From Bacteroidia bacterium (GTDB lineage Bacteria > Bacteroidota > Bacteroidia > B-17B0 > Aurantibacillaceae), in NCBI GenBank assembly GCA_014378485.1, contig JACMNO010000109.1, forward strand, positions 40,338 through 104,337: a DNA stretch of 64,000 nt. The letters are read 5' to 3'. The position numbers and the translations under genes are program-made. Shown piece after piece: positions 25,555 to 35,504 of the stretch. Below the pieces are notes generated by a model. It was not told where the DNA came from, searched no databases, and was given only the letters and a program-made list of their open reading frames with translations. How positions within the stretch are numbered: the first letter of the stretch is position 1; every line of letters starts with the position of its first letter.

Positions 25555-25657
25555 GCGTTAAGTATAGAAGCAAAAATCCTTTTTGCCTGTTCTTTTGCAA
25601 TCACGCCTTAGCGTGAGACGAGGATAGCCTGGTCAGCCAGCCGGCGGAAACGCCCAA
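25555..25657 (-). repeat. Interspersed ~100-bp module containing the TCACGC palindrome, copy A
   Basis: Read on the minus strand: GGGCGTTTCCGCCGGC, a GGCTATCC block, the palindrome TCACGC-TAAG-GCGTGA (25601-25616), AAAAAGGATTT and an ACGC end. The same order of blocks is present at 48485-48592. It begins immediately after the DUF4199 stop codon. Confidence 0.55.
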
Positions 25658-25660
25658 AAA

Positions 25661-26179
25661 TCACCCCTTTAGTTTTGCCCTCAGCGTTACCGCACAAATT
25701 ACAGAGGTAATAGTTCCTAAAAATAAATTTTTAAAAACAATACTGGTGCATTCTTTAAAAAGAGTCACCTGTTCAATTTCTTTCGCTATCAAATTCGGAA
25801 TTTCTGCTTCAGTAATTTTTAAATGACCGTTTCTAATTTGAGTTTTCGCTAATTCAAAACCATAGGTCTGAATGAAATTAATTTTATAAGCTTTAAAATC
25901 CAAAGTAAAAAAAATGCATTGAAATAATACTAAAATAACGGTACTAAAAATAATAAACTTCAGTCCTTCTTTCACAGCATCTTTACCGCCAATATTACCA
26001 TGATATAATGTGTTTTTCGCATACAACATGGCAAAAACACAAAATGGTATAATCAATAACCAACCAATAATGGTTACTTTATTAATATGGTTTGTAAAAC
26101 CTCCGTAAAATGTAATGCAGGTGGCAACAATAACCAGTATGCTGTAAATAATAGGATATAAAAAGGTTTTCGTTGACAT
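25661..26179 (-). CDS. DUF4199-family membrane protein
   Basis: 172 residues with four predicted membrane helices: FLYPIIYSILVIVATCITFY, VTIIGWLLIIPFCVFAMLY, FIIFSTVILVLFQCIFF and a C-terminal one (NLFLGTITSVICAVTL). The IGGKDAVKEGLKF loop and the amphipathic segment before the last helix are typical of DUF4199 proteins, found throughout Bacteroidota without known function. It begins 22 bp after rho on the same strand, so it may be transcribed with it. Confidence 0.75.
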   Translation of the reverse strand: MSTKTFLYPIIYSILVIVATCITFYGGFTNHINKVTIIGWLLIIPFCVFAMLYAKNTLYHGNIGGKDAVKEGLKFIIFSTVILVLFQCIFFTLDFKAYKINFIQTYGFELAKTQIRNGHLKITEAEIPNLIAKEIEQVTLFKECTSIVFKNLFLGTITSVICAVTLRAKLKG

Positions 26180-26201
26180 AATTTTTAAACGGAATGATTT
26201 A

Positions 26202-27944
26202 TTAACGGTTCATTCCAATTAAAAATTCTTCGTTAGATCTTGTTTTGCTTAATTGGTTTAATAAAAATTCCATCGCTTCAACAGGATTCATATCCGATAA
26301 ATGTTTTCTCAGAACCCATAGTCTTTGTAATGTATCTTTATCCAGTAATAAATCATCTCTACGTGTAGATGAAGAAGATAAATCAACCGCCGGGAAAATC
26401 CGTCGGTTTGCAATCTTCCTGTCTAATTGTAATTCCATATTACCTGTACCTTTAAACTCTTCAAAAATCACCTCGTCCATTTTAGAACCTGTTTCTGTTA
26501 AAGCAGTGGCAATAATGGTTAAGGATCCTCCGTTTTCAATTTTACGGGCGGCTCCAAAAAAACGTTTTGGTTTTTGTAAAGCATTTGCTTCAACACCACC
26601 GGACAACACTTTTCCGCTGGATGGCGCTACTGTATTATAAGCACGCGCCATACGCGTGATACTATCTAATAAGATCACTACATCATGTCCGCATTCAACC
26701 ATACGTTTTGCTTTTTCCAAAACAATGTTGGCAATTTTTACATGTTTTTCTGCAGGTTCATCAAAGGTTGATGAAACAACTTCAGCTTTTACACTGCGAG
26801 CCATATCGGTTACCTCTTCTGGGCGCTCATCAATTAATAAAATAATTAAATAAACTTCAGGGTGGTTATAGGCAATGGCGTTAGCGATATCTTTTAATAA
26901 AACTGTTTTACCTGTTTTGGGCTGTGCCACAATTAAACCACGCTGCCCTTTACCAATTGGCGCAAACATATCAATGATACGTGTACTGTTATTCTGTAAA
27001 GGATGGCCGGTTAATTTTAATTTTTCGGAAGGGAACAACGGTGTTAAATAATCAAAGGGAACACGATCCCTGATATAAGATGGTTCGCGACCATTGATCT
27101 CTTCTACTTTTACTAATGGAAAAAATTTCTCTCCGTCTTTTGGAGGGCGAATTCCACCTCGCACAACATCGCCTGTTTTTAATCCAAATAATTTTACCTG
27201 GGATTGTGAAACGTAAATATCATCCGGCGAACTTAAATAATTATAATCTGAACTTCTTAAGAAACCATAACCGTCAGGCATCATTTCTAAAACACCTTCG
27301 CCAATGGCAATACCGTCAAAGTTATAATAAACCCTTTCAGGTTTCGGTAACTGTTTATGCTCATTTTCTTTCGCATCGTGCATTTCCATTCCATCTGGCG
27401 TTTGAGGTTTTTCTTCCGCTTCAATATTAATGGCTAAATCATTATTCACAACAGGTTTTGAATCTGTCTGTTCTGTATGTTGATTTTGATTTTGCTGATG
27501 CTGTTGTTGCTGATTTTGCTGTGGCTTATGATTGTGAACAGGCACTTTTCTAATTGGCTCTTCTCTTTTTTCTCTTTCAATCCCGCCCTGACGGGATGGT
27601 TTTTCGAAAGCGGGTTTTGTTTCAGCTATGATTTCAACTGGAGACTCCTCAAATAAAGGTTTTTCAATTTTCGTTTCTCCTTCAGCCGGTTTTTGAATAC
27701 GGGGTTTTTTTGTTTTTACTTCAGCAGTTTTTTCAATTTTAGAAAAAGAACTGGAAGCCTCTGTATTCTTTTTCGGGAACTGCGAAGCTACTTGAGCAGC
27801 CAGTTCATTATTTGCAGCCTGTGCATCAATGATTTTTAAAATCATGTCGGATTTTACCAATCCTTTTGCATCTATACCAAATTGCTTACAAATGTCTTTT
27901 AGCTGGGGTAAAACCCTGCTACTTAAATCTAATGCTTCAAACAT
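26202..27944 (-). CDS. rho: Transcription termination factor Rho
   Basis: 580 residues, much longer than E. coli Rho (419) because of an N-terminal insertion (~60-205) rich in Lys, Glu, Pro and Gln, a feature of Bacteroidota Rho. It begins with the Rho N-terminal helical domain, then an OB-fold RNA-binding domain ([17 protein letters not shown]), Walker A in [11 protein letters not shown] (~337-347), Walker [16 protein letters not shown], and the Q-loop/R-loop regions. ATP-dependent RNA helicase ending transcripts that lack hairpin terminators. Full-length and intact. Confidence 0.97.
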   Translation of the reverse strand: MFEALDLSSRVLPQLKDICKQFGIDAKGLVKSDMILKIIDAQAANNELAAQVASQFPKKNTEASSSFSKIEKTAEVKTKKPRIQKPAEGETKIEKPLFEESPVEIIAETKPAFEKPSRQGGIEREKREEPIRKVPVHNHKPQQNQQQQHQQNQNQHTEQTDSKPVVNNDLAINIEAEEKPQTPDGMEMHDAKENEHKQLPKPERVYYNFDGIAIGEGVLEMMPDGYGFLRSSDYNYLSSPDDIYVSQSQVKLFGLKTGDVVRGGIRPPKDGEKFFPLVKVEEINGREPSYIRDRVPFDYLTPLFPSEKLKLTGHPLQNNSTRIIDMFAPIGKGQRGLIVAQPKTGKTVLLKDIANAIAYNHPEVYLIILLIDERPEEVTDMARSVKAEVVSSTFDEPAEKHVKIANIVLEKAKRMVECGHDVVILLDSITRMARAYNTVAPSSGKVLSGGVEANALQKPKRFFGAARKIENGGSLTIIATALTETGSKMDEVIFEEFKGTGNMELQLDRKIANRRIFPAVDLSSSSTRRDDLLLDKDTLQRLWVLRKHLSDMNPVEAMEFLLNQLSKTRSNEEFLIGMNR

Positions 27945-28134
27945 AGTTATGTTTAATAAGGGGAATAATAATTAAAAAAAGAGTTTTTTATTTTAATGTT
28001 TTTTTGTGATTTAGAACTACAAGGTAATGCAGATCTTTTTTACGATACCGCAAGTATAAGCATTAATTTTATAATACAAAATATTTTAAAGATAATTTTT
28101 ACATCAAAAAAAGTGAGCTTTTAATCAAAAAAAA

Positions 28135-28142
28135 TACCTTTG
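28135..28142 (+). promoter_or_regulatory. -7 box (TACCTTTG) very close to the pth start
   Basis: TACCTTTG fits TAnnTTTG but ends only four bases before the pth ATG (28147). If active, transcription would begin at or beside the start codon, giving a leaderless message. No convincing -33 TTG is present. Confidence 0.35.
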
Positions 28143-28146
28143 TTGT

Positions 28147-28713
28147 ATGAGTAAGTTTTTAATTGTTGGCTTAGGTAATATTGGCGATGAATATGCCCAT
28201 ACCCGCCATAATATTGGCTTTGATATATTGGATTTTTTAGTTGCTGAAAATGACCTGAAATTTAAATCTGATCGCTTAGCGGATTTAGTGGAGTTTAAAT
28301 ATAAAGGAAAACAGTTGGTTCTCATCAAGCCAACAACTTATATGAATTTAAGTGGAAAAGCTTTGAATTATTGGATGCAGAATGAAAAAATCCCAATTGA
28401 AAATGTTTTAGTGATCGTAGATGAACTGGCATTACCTTTTGGGAAAATTCGTTTGGGCCCAAAAGGCAGTGATGGCGGACATAACGGCTTAAAAAATATT
28501 CAGGAAGTTTTAAACACGAATCAATATGCTCGATTGCGTTTTGGAATCAGCAATGAATTTAATAAAGGAAACCAGGTAAATTACGTGTTGGGAAAATGGA
28601 GTGATGAAGAAAATAAAGCTCTTAACGAAAGAATAAAAATTGCCGCTGATGCCATTAAAGCGTTTGCATTTATTGGTTTGGCCAGGTGCATGAATGAGTT
28701 TAATACTAAATAA
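28147..28713 (+). CDS. pth: Peptidyl-tRNA hydrolase
   Basis: 188 residues (E. coli 194). It cleaves peptidyl-tRNA released by stalled ribosomes. The N-terminal FLIVGLGNIGDEYAHTRHNIGF carries the catalytic His (~21), and KPTTYMNLSGKA, VIVDELALPFG and SDGGHNGLKNI are conserved. It is divergent from rho and convergent with tsaD. Confidence 0.97.
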   Translation: MSKFLIVGLGNIGDEYAHTRHNIGFDILDFLVAENDLKFKSDRLADLVEFKYKGKQLVLIKPTTYMNLSGKALNYWMQNEKIPIENVLVIVDELALPFGKIRLGPKGSDGGHNGLKNIQEVLNTNQYARLRFGISNEFNKGNQVNYVLGKWSDEENKALNERIKIAADAIKAFAFIGLARCMNEFNTK

Positions 28714-28718
28714 AGTGT

Positions 28719-28772
28719 AAGGAGAAAGTGGTAAGGTATAAGGCGTAAATAATAGTTCATACCTTTCTCCTT
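28719..28772. terminator. Inverted repeat between convergent pth and tsaD
   Basis: AAGGAGAAAG (28719-28728) and CTTTCTCCTT (28763-28772) are perfect 10-base arms around a ~34-base AT-rich loop. It may end both transcripts, but the loop is long and no proper T run follows on the plus strand. Confidence 0.3.
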
Positions 28773-28779
28773 ATAACTT

Positions 28780-29823
28780 CTAAATTTGGTATCTTGCTAA
28801 AGGAGTTACAGCCAATCCGCAAAATTCCTGTTTTAAAAACTTATAGTATCCTGTAATTCCAATCATCGCGGCATTATCGGTGCAATATTCAAATTTCGGA
28901 ATATAGGTTTGCCATCCATGTTTATTTCCTAACTCCTCTATCTCTTTTCTTAATCCAGAATTTGCTGATACGCCTCCTGCAATGGCAAGTTGTTTGATTC
29001 CGGTTTCCTTGCTTACCGCTAATAAATTTTTTAATAAATAATTAATCAAATGAGATTGATAAGAAGCACAGATATTATGTAATTCTTTTTCAATAAAATT
29101 TGGATTTAGTTTTGTTTGCTCTTGTATAAAATATAGAAAAGCTGTTTTTACACCACTGAAACTATAGTTGTTATTTTGTAAGCGGGGCATCGGAAATTTA
29201 TATTTTGTAGAATCACCCAATTGCGCAAATTTATCAATAAGCGGTCCTCCGGGATATGGCAGCCCTAATATTTTAGCTGCTTTGTCAAATGCTTCACCAA
29301 CGGCGTCATCTTCTGTTTCTGCTAATAATTCAAACGTCAGATAATCTGTGATTTTTACAATTTGTGTGTGGCCACCGCTAACCGTTAAACATAAAAAAGG
29401 AAACTCAGGATGTTTGGTTTCTTCATTAGGTTCTTTGATAAAATGCACCAAAATATGCCCCTGCATGTGATTGACTTCAATTAAAGGAATGTTTAATGCA
29501 AGAGATAACGATTTAGCAAAAGATAATCCAACCAACAAGCTTCCGCTTAAACCCGGGCCTCTTGTTACAGCAATAGCATTGACTTGTGAAAGATTGATGT
29601 TTGCTTTTTTTAAAGCAGCATCTACAACCGGTACCATATTTTTTTGATGATCCCTGCTAGCCAATTCAGGAATTACTCCGCCATATTGTTCATGAATACT
29701 TTGGTTGGCAGTTATGTTCGATAATAAAATATCATTTTTAAGAACCGCGCAGGAAGTATCATCGCAACTCGATTCTATGCTCAAAATAAAAACATCTGAT
29801 GGGGCTTGTAAATTTATTTTCAT
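28780..29823 (-). CDS. tsaD: tRNA N6-adenosine threonylcarbamoyltransferase
   Basis: 347 residues. It makes t6A at position 37 of ANN-decoding tRNAs with TsaB/TsaC/TsaE. Conserved features: ILSIESSCDDTSCAVL, the metal-binding HMQGHILVH, the nucleotide-binding TVSGGHTQIV, and a C-terminal AIAGGVSANSGLR with FEYCTDNAAMIG. Full-length and intact. Its start is 81 bp from the divergent tamB. Confidence 0.96.
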   Translation of the reverse strand: MKINLQAPSDVFILSIESSCDDTSCAVLKNDILLSNITANQSIHEQYGGVIPELASRDHQKNMVPVVDAALKKANINLSQVNAIAVTRGPGLSGSLLVGLSFAKSLSLALNIPLIEVNHMQGHILVHFIKEPNEETKHPEFPFLCLTVSGGHTQIVKITDYLTFELLAETEDDAVGEAFDKAAKILGLPYPGGPLIDKFAQLGDSTKYKFPMPRLQNNNYSFSGVKTAFLYFIQEQTKLNPNFIEKELHNICASYQSHLINYLLKNLLAVSKETGIKQLAIAGGVSANSGLRKEIEELGNKHGWQTYIPKFEYCTDNAAMIGITGYYKFLKQEFCGLAVTPLARYQI

Positions 29824-29904
29824 TTTTATTCTTGCCGGTTAAACTCAATAACTTAGGCTATATTAACGTAATAGTTTTAGGTTATTTAGTTATTTTTATA
29901 CTCT

Positions 29905-32900
29905 GTGAGTGGATTTGGTAAAATTACAAGAATATTATGGAAAACGATATTGTTTTCTCTGCTTCTTGTTGTTGTTGTTTTAAATGTCTTTTACCTCGCT
30001 GTTCAAACGGAATCTTTTCAAACCTATGCAGCACATAAACTAACCGCTTATTTAAGCAAAGAGTTGGATGCGAAAGTTGAAATTGAACGCGTAAGAATTT
30101 CATTCATCAGAAATGTTACTTTGCAGGGAGTGTTTGTGAGCGATAAACATCATGACACGCTGGTGTATGGAAAAAACATATCCGTAAATGTTAGCGGGTT
30201 TAATTTCACTGAAAAGCGACTAAAGCTAGATGAAGTAGCACTGACTGGTTTAAAAGTAAAATTATTAAAATACAAAAATGAGGAAGACTGGAACTTCCAA
30301 TATTTGGCTGATTATTTTGCGCCAAAAAATAAAGTAAGAAAGGATACCATTCCTTTTCCATGGAAAATAACATATGGTGATCTAAAATTAAATAATGTTG
30401 ATTTTACTTATCACTTATTAAAAGATACAATCAGAGTGGTAAATAACATGAATTATAATAATATACATGTTACTGATGTTTATGGAACCTTTACTGAATT
30501 TGATTTTAAAGATGATACAATCTTTGCACAGGTCACTAATTTTAGTGCTAAAGAGCAAAGTGGGTTTACATTAAAAAACCTTACAACTAAAGCTAAAATT
30601 TCATCTGTAGAATTACGATGTGATAATATTTACCTGAAAACTGCAAACAGTCTGTTAAAAGGAAAATTATTGTTTAAATATGATCAATGGACAGATTACC
30701 AGGATTTTATTAATAAAGTATACATTAACGCCACTCTTAACGACAGCACTTCTGTAAGTTTTAAAGATATTGCTTATTTCTCAGAAGAGCTTAATGGTTT
30801 TACTGAAACAATTGCTGTTAATGGAAAAGTTCGTGGTTTTGTGAATGAATTGAGTGGAACGGATATGAATGTTAGGTATAGAGATCATACACAATTTGTC
30901 GGCGATTTGAGTATTTTAGGATTACCCAATATCGACAGCTCATTTATTCATTTTGATGCAATACGCTTGTCTACGTCTAAATCCGATCTTGAAAAATTTC
31001 CTTTACCGCCGTTTAATAAACCTACTTTCCTTAAGCTGCCAAAAGAATTAGCAAAGTTAGGTGTTGTATCTTATAAAGGAAAATTTGACGGGTTTATTAA
31101 TGAGTTTGCAACCTATGGAACTTTTAAAACAGATGTGGGAAATATAAAAACGGACCTTCGTTTAAAGAATAATTCTAAATCAAAGCTTTTTGAATACTCC
31201 GGCACTATAACTACTAATAATTTTAATTTATCGAGGTTATTTCCTGAAGTTAAATTAGTGGGTCCTATTTCGCTTTCTACTAAAATTAAAGGAAAAGGAT
31301 TTACCAAAGAGGAGTTAGATGCCACTTTTGACGGTATTGTTAAATCGGCGTCATATAATGGCTATCAATACAATAATATAAAGTTAAACGGAATGTTTAA
31401 AAAACAAATTTTTACGGGCTATGTGGTGAGCAGAGATACCAATGCTAATTTTGATTTTAACGGCACCATCGATTTTAATAATAAGGTTCCTAAAATGGAT
31501 TTCATTTCTACCATCAATAATTTCGATTTGGAAAAAACGAATTTTGCTACGGCACAATTGAATGGCAGAATTTCATCACAGATTTTAATTAATCTCAATG
31601 GAAATAGTATTGATAATTTAAGTGGCCTAATAAATTTTGATAATACAATTTATAGCACAGCTAATAAAATATATACGCTTAGCAGTTTTAACCTCGAATT
31701 GGACCAATCCACTGCCGTTAAAAATATAAAACTGAATTCTAATATTGCCAACGTTCAGATAAATGGCAGATACAATCTAAGCACACTACCCGATGCTTTT
31801 AAACAGTACATGAATGAGTACTTCCCTACTATTGTTAAAACAAAATCTAATTTTATTTATAGCGATAAGGCTGATATATCGGTCAAAATAAAAAACTTTA
31901 CTATTGTCAGAGAGTTGTTTGTCAAAGACCTGATGATAAGTCCCAATACACAGATAAATGCATCCTTTGATGCTTCCATCAACTATCTGTATCTTAAAGG
32001 CAATAGCGAAATTATTGAGTACTCTGGTATTAAATTCAGGAATAATGAGATTAGTGTCAATTCTCTCCCAAAAGGAGTTTCTTTTGCTTACAATGCAAAA
32101 TCAATTAATATTTCAGATAGTTTTGCTTTTAAAAATCCTAACCTGACATTCGTTGCAAGAGATAAAACTACCGATTTTAATCTGAATTGGGATAATTTAA
32201 CGAGGCCTAACAATGCCGGCCTTATCAACGGCAAAGTTATTTTTGAAAACACAAATGCAACTATTCTTTTAGATAAAATCAAATATGTAGTAGAAGATAG
32301 TGTGTGGCAAATTGTGAAGGCGAATCCAATTGTTATCGATACTTCTTTATCAGTTCGGATCAACTCCTTAACTTTTTATAATCAAAATCAGTTAATTACC
32401 ATTGATGGAAGATTATCAAAAAACAGTAACGATAAGATAGATGTTTTTATTCAAAATTTTAAACTAGCTCAGTTAAATCCTTTTTTAAAAAATGAGAAAA
32501 TAAATATTGATGGAACATTAACTGGCAATACTAGCATTTTTGGGGCCTTTGGAAAAACACTGGTGTCAAGTGATATTAGTTTTAATGATCTTAAGTTAAA
32601 TAATAAGCTCATAGGATACGGCAAAATAATAAGCGAATATAACCCGGAAAAAGAATTCATTAACATTAATGGCTATTCAGCTTTCGCAAAAGACTTTGAT
32701 GGAAACTTAATGAAGAATATTGTTTTTGATGGATTCTATTATCCTAAGAAAAAAGAAGAAAATCTTGCTATTACTTTTAAAACGGAGCCGTTTGATCTTT
32801 CTTTGTTGCAGCCGTTTCTCCAAGATATCCTCACATTTAAAGTCGGCTTTTTGAATGGTCATGGAACAGTAACAGGAACGCTTGAAAAACCTGAGATCAA

Positions 32901-34389
32901 TGCCAAGTTGAAATTTTTTAAATGCATCATGATTGTTGATTTTTTAAATGTTCAGTACAGTGTGAATGGCGAAGTGGACATTACACCAAAACAGATCAAT
33001 TTTGAGAATATTGTGATTCGTGATAAAATGGGAAATAGGGGAAGCGTTTACGGTAATATTTTCCATAATAATTTTAAAGATATACGTATTGACTTTGATA
33101 TAAATACTACTAAATTGATGGTGTTAAATACTACAGCTGCAAATAATCCAACATATTATGGCACGGCCTACGCGTCAGGAAACGCCGGTATTTATGGATT
33201 TTTGGATGATATAAAAATGGAACTGAATATGAAAACCAATGGTGGAACTTATTTTTATATTCCATTAGATGGCCCGGCAGAAATTGGCAGTAATGATTTC
33301 ATTAGGTTTGTAACAAAAGATACGATTAAGACGGTTGTAAAAAAGACAAAGTCAAATTTTTCTCTTGATTTTAATTTGGAAGCAACCAGGGATGCTGAAG
33401 TGCAGTTGATCTTTGATGAGAAGTCCGGTGATATTATCAAGGCCAGAGGTGATGGTATTCTGAATATGAAAATAAATTCGAAAGGCAAATTTGATATGTT
33501 TGGGGATTATGTGCTAGCATCGGGAGACTACCTGTTTACTTTGGAAGATTTTGTGACCAAGAAATTTGAAATCCAAAAAGGAAGTTCTATCAAATGGAAT
33601 GGCAACGTTTATAAAGCAAATATCGACATTGTTGCTAATTATAAGCAACGAGCCTCTATTAAGCCGTTATTTCCTAATGATTCTTTAAATAATTATAATA
33701 AGCGCTTTCCTGTTGACTGTAAGTTATACATGAAGGATAAATTAACCTCACCTGATATTTCTTTCGGAATTGAATTGCCAACAATCGATGAAACGACCCG
33801 ATCAGCCATTAGAAGCATTTTAAGTGATGAGAATGAATTAAATCGTCAGGTATTTTCTTTGTTATTGCTTCGTAGTTTTGTAACCCCGATTTCTGTTGCA
33901 GGGTCAGGTGGAATTAGCGCCGGTGGAGCAGCAGCAGCTACAGGTTCAGAGATGCTGAGTAATAAAATGAGCAATTGGTTAAATGGTGTTACTAAGGATA
34001 TTGATATCGGCGTTAATTACAGACCGGGAGGAACTTTAAGCAGTGATGAGTTGGATCTGGCGCTCTCTAAACAATTATTTAATAACAGGCTTTCAATCGA
34101 TGGTAATTTTGGTGTTGCCAGTAATAACGCGCCTAGCAGCAATTCTACTGCTACTAAGAGTAATAATTCAGGTAACCTTATTGGAGATGTAACTCTTGAG
34201 TATAAATTATCTGAATCCGGACGATACAGGGTAAAAGGTTTTAATAGAAGTAACGATAATACGGAAGCTGCAACCAGTGGCGGTCCTTTTACGCAGGGTG
34301 TAGGTATTTTTTACAGAGAAGAGTATGAAAATTTAAGTGAACTATATAAACGATACAAGGCTAAATTTAAAAAGAAAGAAGAAAAATAA
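29905..34389 (+). CDS. tamB: TamB-family translocation and assembly module protein (DUF490)
   Basis: 1494 residues from a GTG start. One N-terminal membrane helix (~10-30, TILFSLLLVVVVLNVFYLAV) is followed by ~1000 residues of repeating amphipathic beta-strands and a C-terminal TamB/DUF490 domain (~1050-1440, GNRGSVYGNIFHNNF, DYLFTLEDFVTKKFEIQKGS, TRSAIRSILSDENELNRQ). Such proteins span the periplasm as a hydrophobic groove that moves phospholipid or helps outer-membrane proteins insert, together with a BamA-type partner. The upstream gene is tsaD, divergent. Confidence 0.9.
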   Translation: MSGFGKITRILWKTILFSLLLVVVVLNVFYLAVQTESFQTYAAHKLTAYLSKELDAKVEIERVRISFIRNVTLQGVFVSDKHHDTLVYGKNISVNVSGFNFTEKRLKLDEVALTGLKVKLLKYKNEEDWNFQYLADYFAPKNKVRKDTIPFPWKITYGDLKLNNVDFTYHLLKDTIRVVNNMNYNNIHVTDVYGTFTEFDFKDDTIFAQVTNFSAKEQSGFTLKNLTTKAKISSVELRCDNIYLKTANSLLKGKLLFKYDQWTDYQDFINKVYINATLNDSTSVSFKDIAYFSEELNGFTETIAVNGKVRGFVNELSGTDMNVRYRDHTQFVGDLSILGLPNIDSSFIHFDAIRLSTSKSDLEKFPLPPFNKPTFLKLPKELAKLGVVSYKGKFDGFINEFATYGTFKTDVGNIKTDLRLKNNSKSKLFEYSGTITTNNFNLSRLFPEVKLVGPISLSTKIKGKGFTKEELDATFDGIVKSASYNGYQYNNIKLNGMFKKQIFTGYVVSRDTNANFDFNGTIDFNNKVPKMDFISTINNFDLEKTNFATAQLNGRISSQILINLNGNSIDNLSGLINFDNTIYSTANKIYTLSSFNLELDQSTAVKNIKLNSNIANVQINGRYNLSTLPDAFKQYMNEYFPTIVKTKSNFIYSDKADISVKIKNFTIVRELFVKDLMISPNTQINASFDASINYLYLKGNSEIIEYSGIKFRNNEISVNSLPKGVSFAYNAKSINISDSFAFKNPNLTFVARDKTTDFNLNWDNLTRPNNAGLINGKVIFENTNATILLDKIKYVVEDSVWQIVKANPIVIDTSLSVRINSLTFYNQNQLITIDGRLSKNSNDKIDVFIQNFKLAQLNPFLKNEKINIDGTLTGNTSIFGAFGKTLVSSDISFNDLKLNNKLIGYGKIISEYNPEKEFININGYSAFAKDFDGNLMKNIVFDGFYYPKKKEENLAITFKTEPFDLSLLQPFLQDILTFKVGFLNGHGTVTGTLEKPEINAKLKFFKCIMIVDFLNVQYSVNGEVDITPKQINFENIVIRDKMGNRGSVYGNIFHNNFKDIRIDFDINTTKLMVLNTTAANNPTYYGTAYASGNAGIYGFLDDIKMELNMKTNGGTYFYIPLDGPAEIGSNDFIRFVTKDTIKTVVKKTKSNFSLDFNLEATRDAEVQLIFDEKSGDIIKARGDGILNMKINSKGKFDMFGDYVLASGDYLFTLEDFVTKKFEIQKGSSIKWNGNVYKANIDIVANYKQRASIKPLFPNDSLNNYNKRFPVDCKLYMKDKLTSPDISFGIELPTIDETTRSAIRSILSDENELNRQVFSLLLLRSFVTPISVAGSGGISAGGAAAATGSEMLSNKMSNWLNGVTKDIDIGVNYRPGGTLSSDELDLALSKQLFNNRLSIDGNFGVASNNAPSSNSTATKSNNSGNLIGDVTLEYKLSESGRYRVKGFNRSNDNTEAATSGGPFTQGVGIFYREEYENLSELYKRYKAKFKKKEEK

Positions 34390-34581
34390 AACAATATTTT
34401 TTCATTTTTCGAAACTTACATTGAAATGATAATTTGTTGTAATATTATTGTTAAGTATTGATAAATATAGTGTTTCAGGCAATCTTTTATGGTTTTTAAA
34501 CAGTTTTTTGGTTAAAATCTTTGTAAATTTATAATGGCATAAGATTTGAATTATATAAAGCCACAAAACAAAAAGACGAAA

Positions 34582-35436
34582 ATGAAAAAAAAGATAAAAT
34601 ATATTGCACTCTTCGCATCTGCGATAATTGCTTCAGTAGCTTTAAGTTCCGCGGGTTATTATGTTTCCACTCAGGATAAATTAGAACAAATTATAATTCC
34701 CACGGATCATCCTAAAAAAGATATTCCTTCCAGACCAAATGAAGCGTTTAAAGAAGGTGAAATTTTAGCTTTCCGCTTACATTACGGTATGATGGATGCT
34801 GGTGAGATTGTAATGGAAGTAAAACCGGATTTAATTGAAGTTGCCGGACGAAAGATTTATCATGTTGTTGGTAACGGATATTCAAAAGGAACTTTTGATT
34901 GGTTTTATAAAGTACGCGACCGTTACGAAACATATATTGATAAAGACGCCATGTTGCCATGGATGTTTGTTCGAAGAGTAAATGAGGGGGGGGTGATTAT
35001 TAACCAGGATTATACTTTTAATCATTATACAAACAAAGTAGATGTTGGAAGCGGAGAAAAAGTAGATGTTCCTGAAGGGACACAGGACATGATTTCAGCT
35101 TTTTATTCAGCACGAAACCTTGATTTAACAAATGCAAAAGTGGGAGATGTTTTTACAATCAATAGTATTGTTGATAAAGAGATTTGGCCTTTAAAAATCA
35201 GGTATGTAGGTAAAGAAAGAATATCTTGTGAAATTGGGACTTATGATTGCGTAAAGTTCAGACCAATAGTTCAAAAGGGCAGAATCTTTAAACATGAAGA
35301 AGATTTAAATGTTTGGTTAACAGATGATAAAAATCATATCCCATTAAGAGCTCAGGCTAAACTGGTGGTTGGTTCAATAAAGCTTGATATCATTAGTGCC
35401 AAGAATTTAGCTAACCCAACATCTGAAGTTAAATAA
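34582..35436 (+). CDS. DUF3108-domain periplasmic protein
   Basis: 284 residues from ATG 34582; an earlier in-frame TTG (34546) would only add a polar tail before the signal peptide (KYIALFASAIIASVALSSAG), so the ATG is preferred. The mature domain (FKEGEILAFRLHYGMMDAGE, KGTFDWFYKVRDRYETYI, GTYDCVKFRP) matches DUF3108, a beta-rich periplasmic fold of unknown exact role, sometimes associated with outer-membrane biogenesis. A terminator follows at 35461. Confidence 0.82.
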   Translation: MKKKIKYIALFASAIIASVALSSAGYYVSTQDKLEQIIIPTDHPKKDIPSRPNEAFKEGEILAFRLHYGMMDAGEIVMEVKPDLIEVAGRKIYHVVGNGYSKGTFDWFYKVRDRYETYIDKDAMLPWMFVRRVNEGGVIINQDYTFNHYTNKVDVGSGEKVDVPEGTQDMISAFYSARNLDLTNAKVGDVFTINSIVDKEIWPLKIRYVGKERISCEIGTYDCVKFRPIVQKGRIFKHEEDLNVWLTDDKNHIPLRAQAKLVVGSIKLDIISAKNLANPTSEVK

Positions 35437-35460
35437 AAAATAAACAAAAAAATAATGAAG

Positions 35461-35491
35461 AGGATATTGTGTAAAATCAATATCCTTTTTC
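35461..35491 (+). terminator. Terminator after DUF3108 gene
   Basis: AGGATATTG and CAATATCCT form a perfect 9-bp stem with an 8-base loop and a TTTTT tail, 24 bp after the stop and 14 bp before the tryptophan dioxygenase ATG. Confidence 0.7.
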
Positions 35492-35504
35492 TATTTTTAG
35501 CCTT

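Noticed and set aside
26640..26655. CACGCGCCATACGCGTGA inside rho as another palindrome copy
   Set aside because: It is part of the conserved Rho coding sequence and does not keep the TCACGC-N4-GCGTGA spacing.
34546..34581. TTG at 34546 as start of the DUF3108 gene
   Set aside because: It would place 12 polar residues before a normal signal peptide; ATG 34582 fits better.
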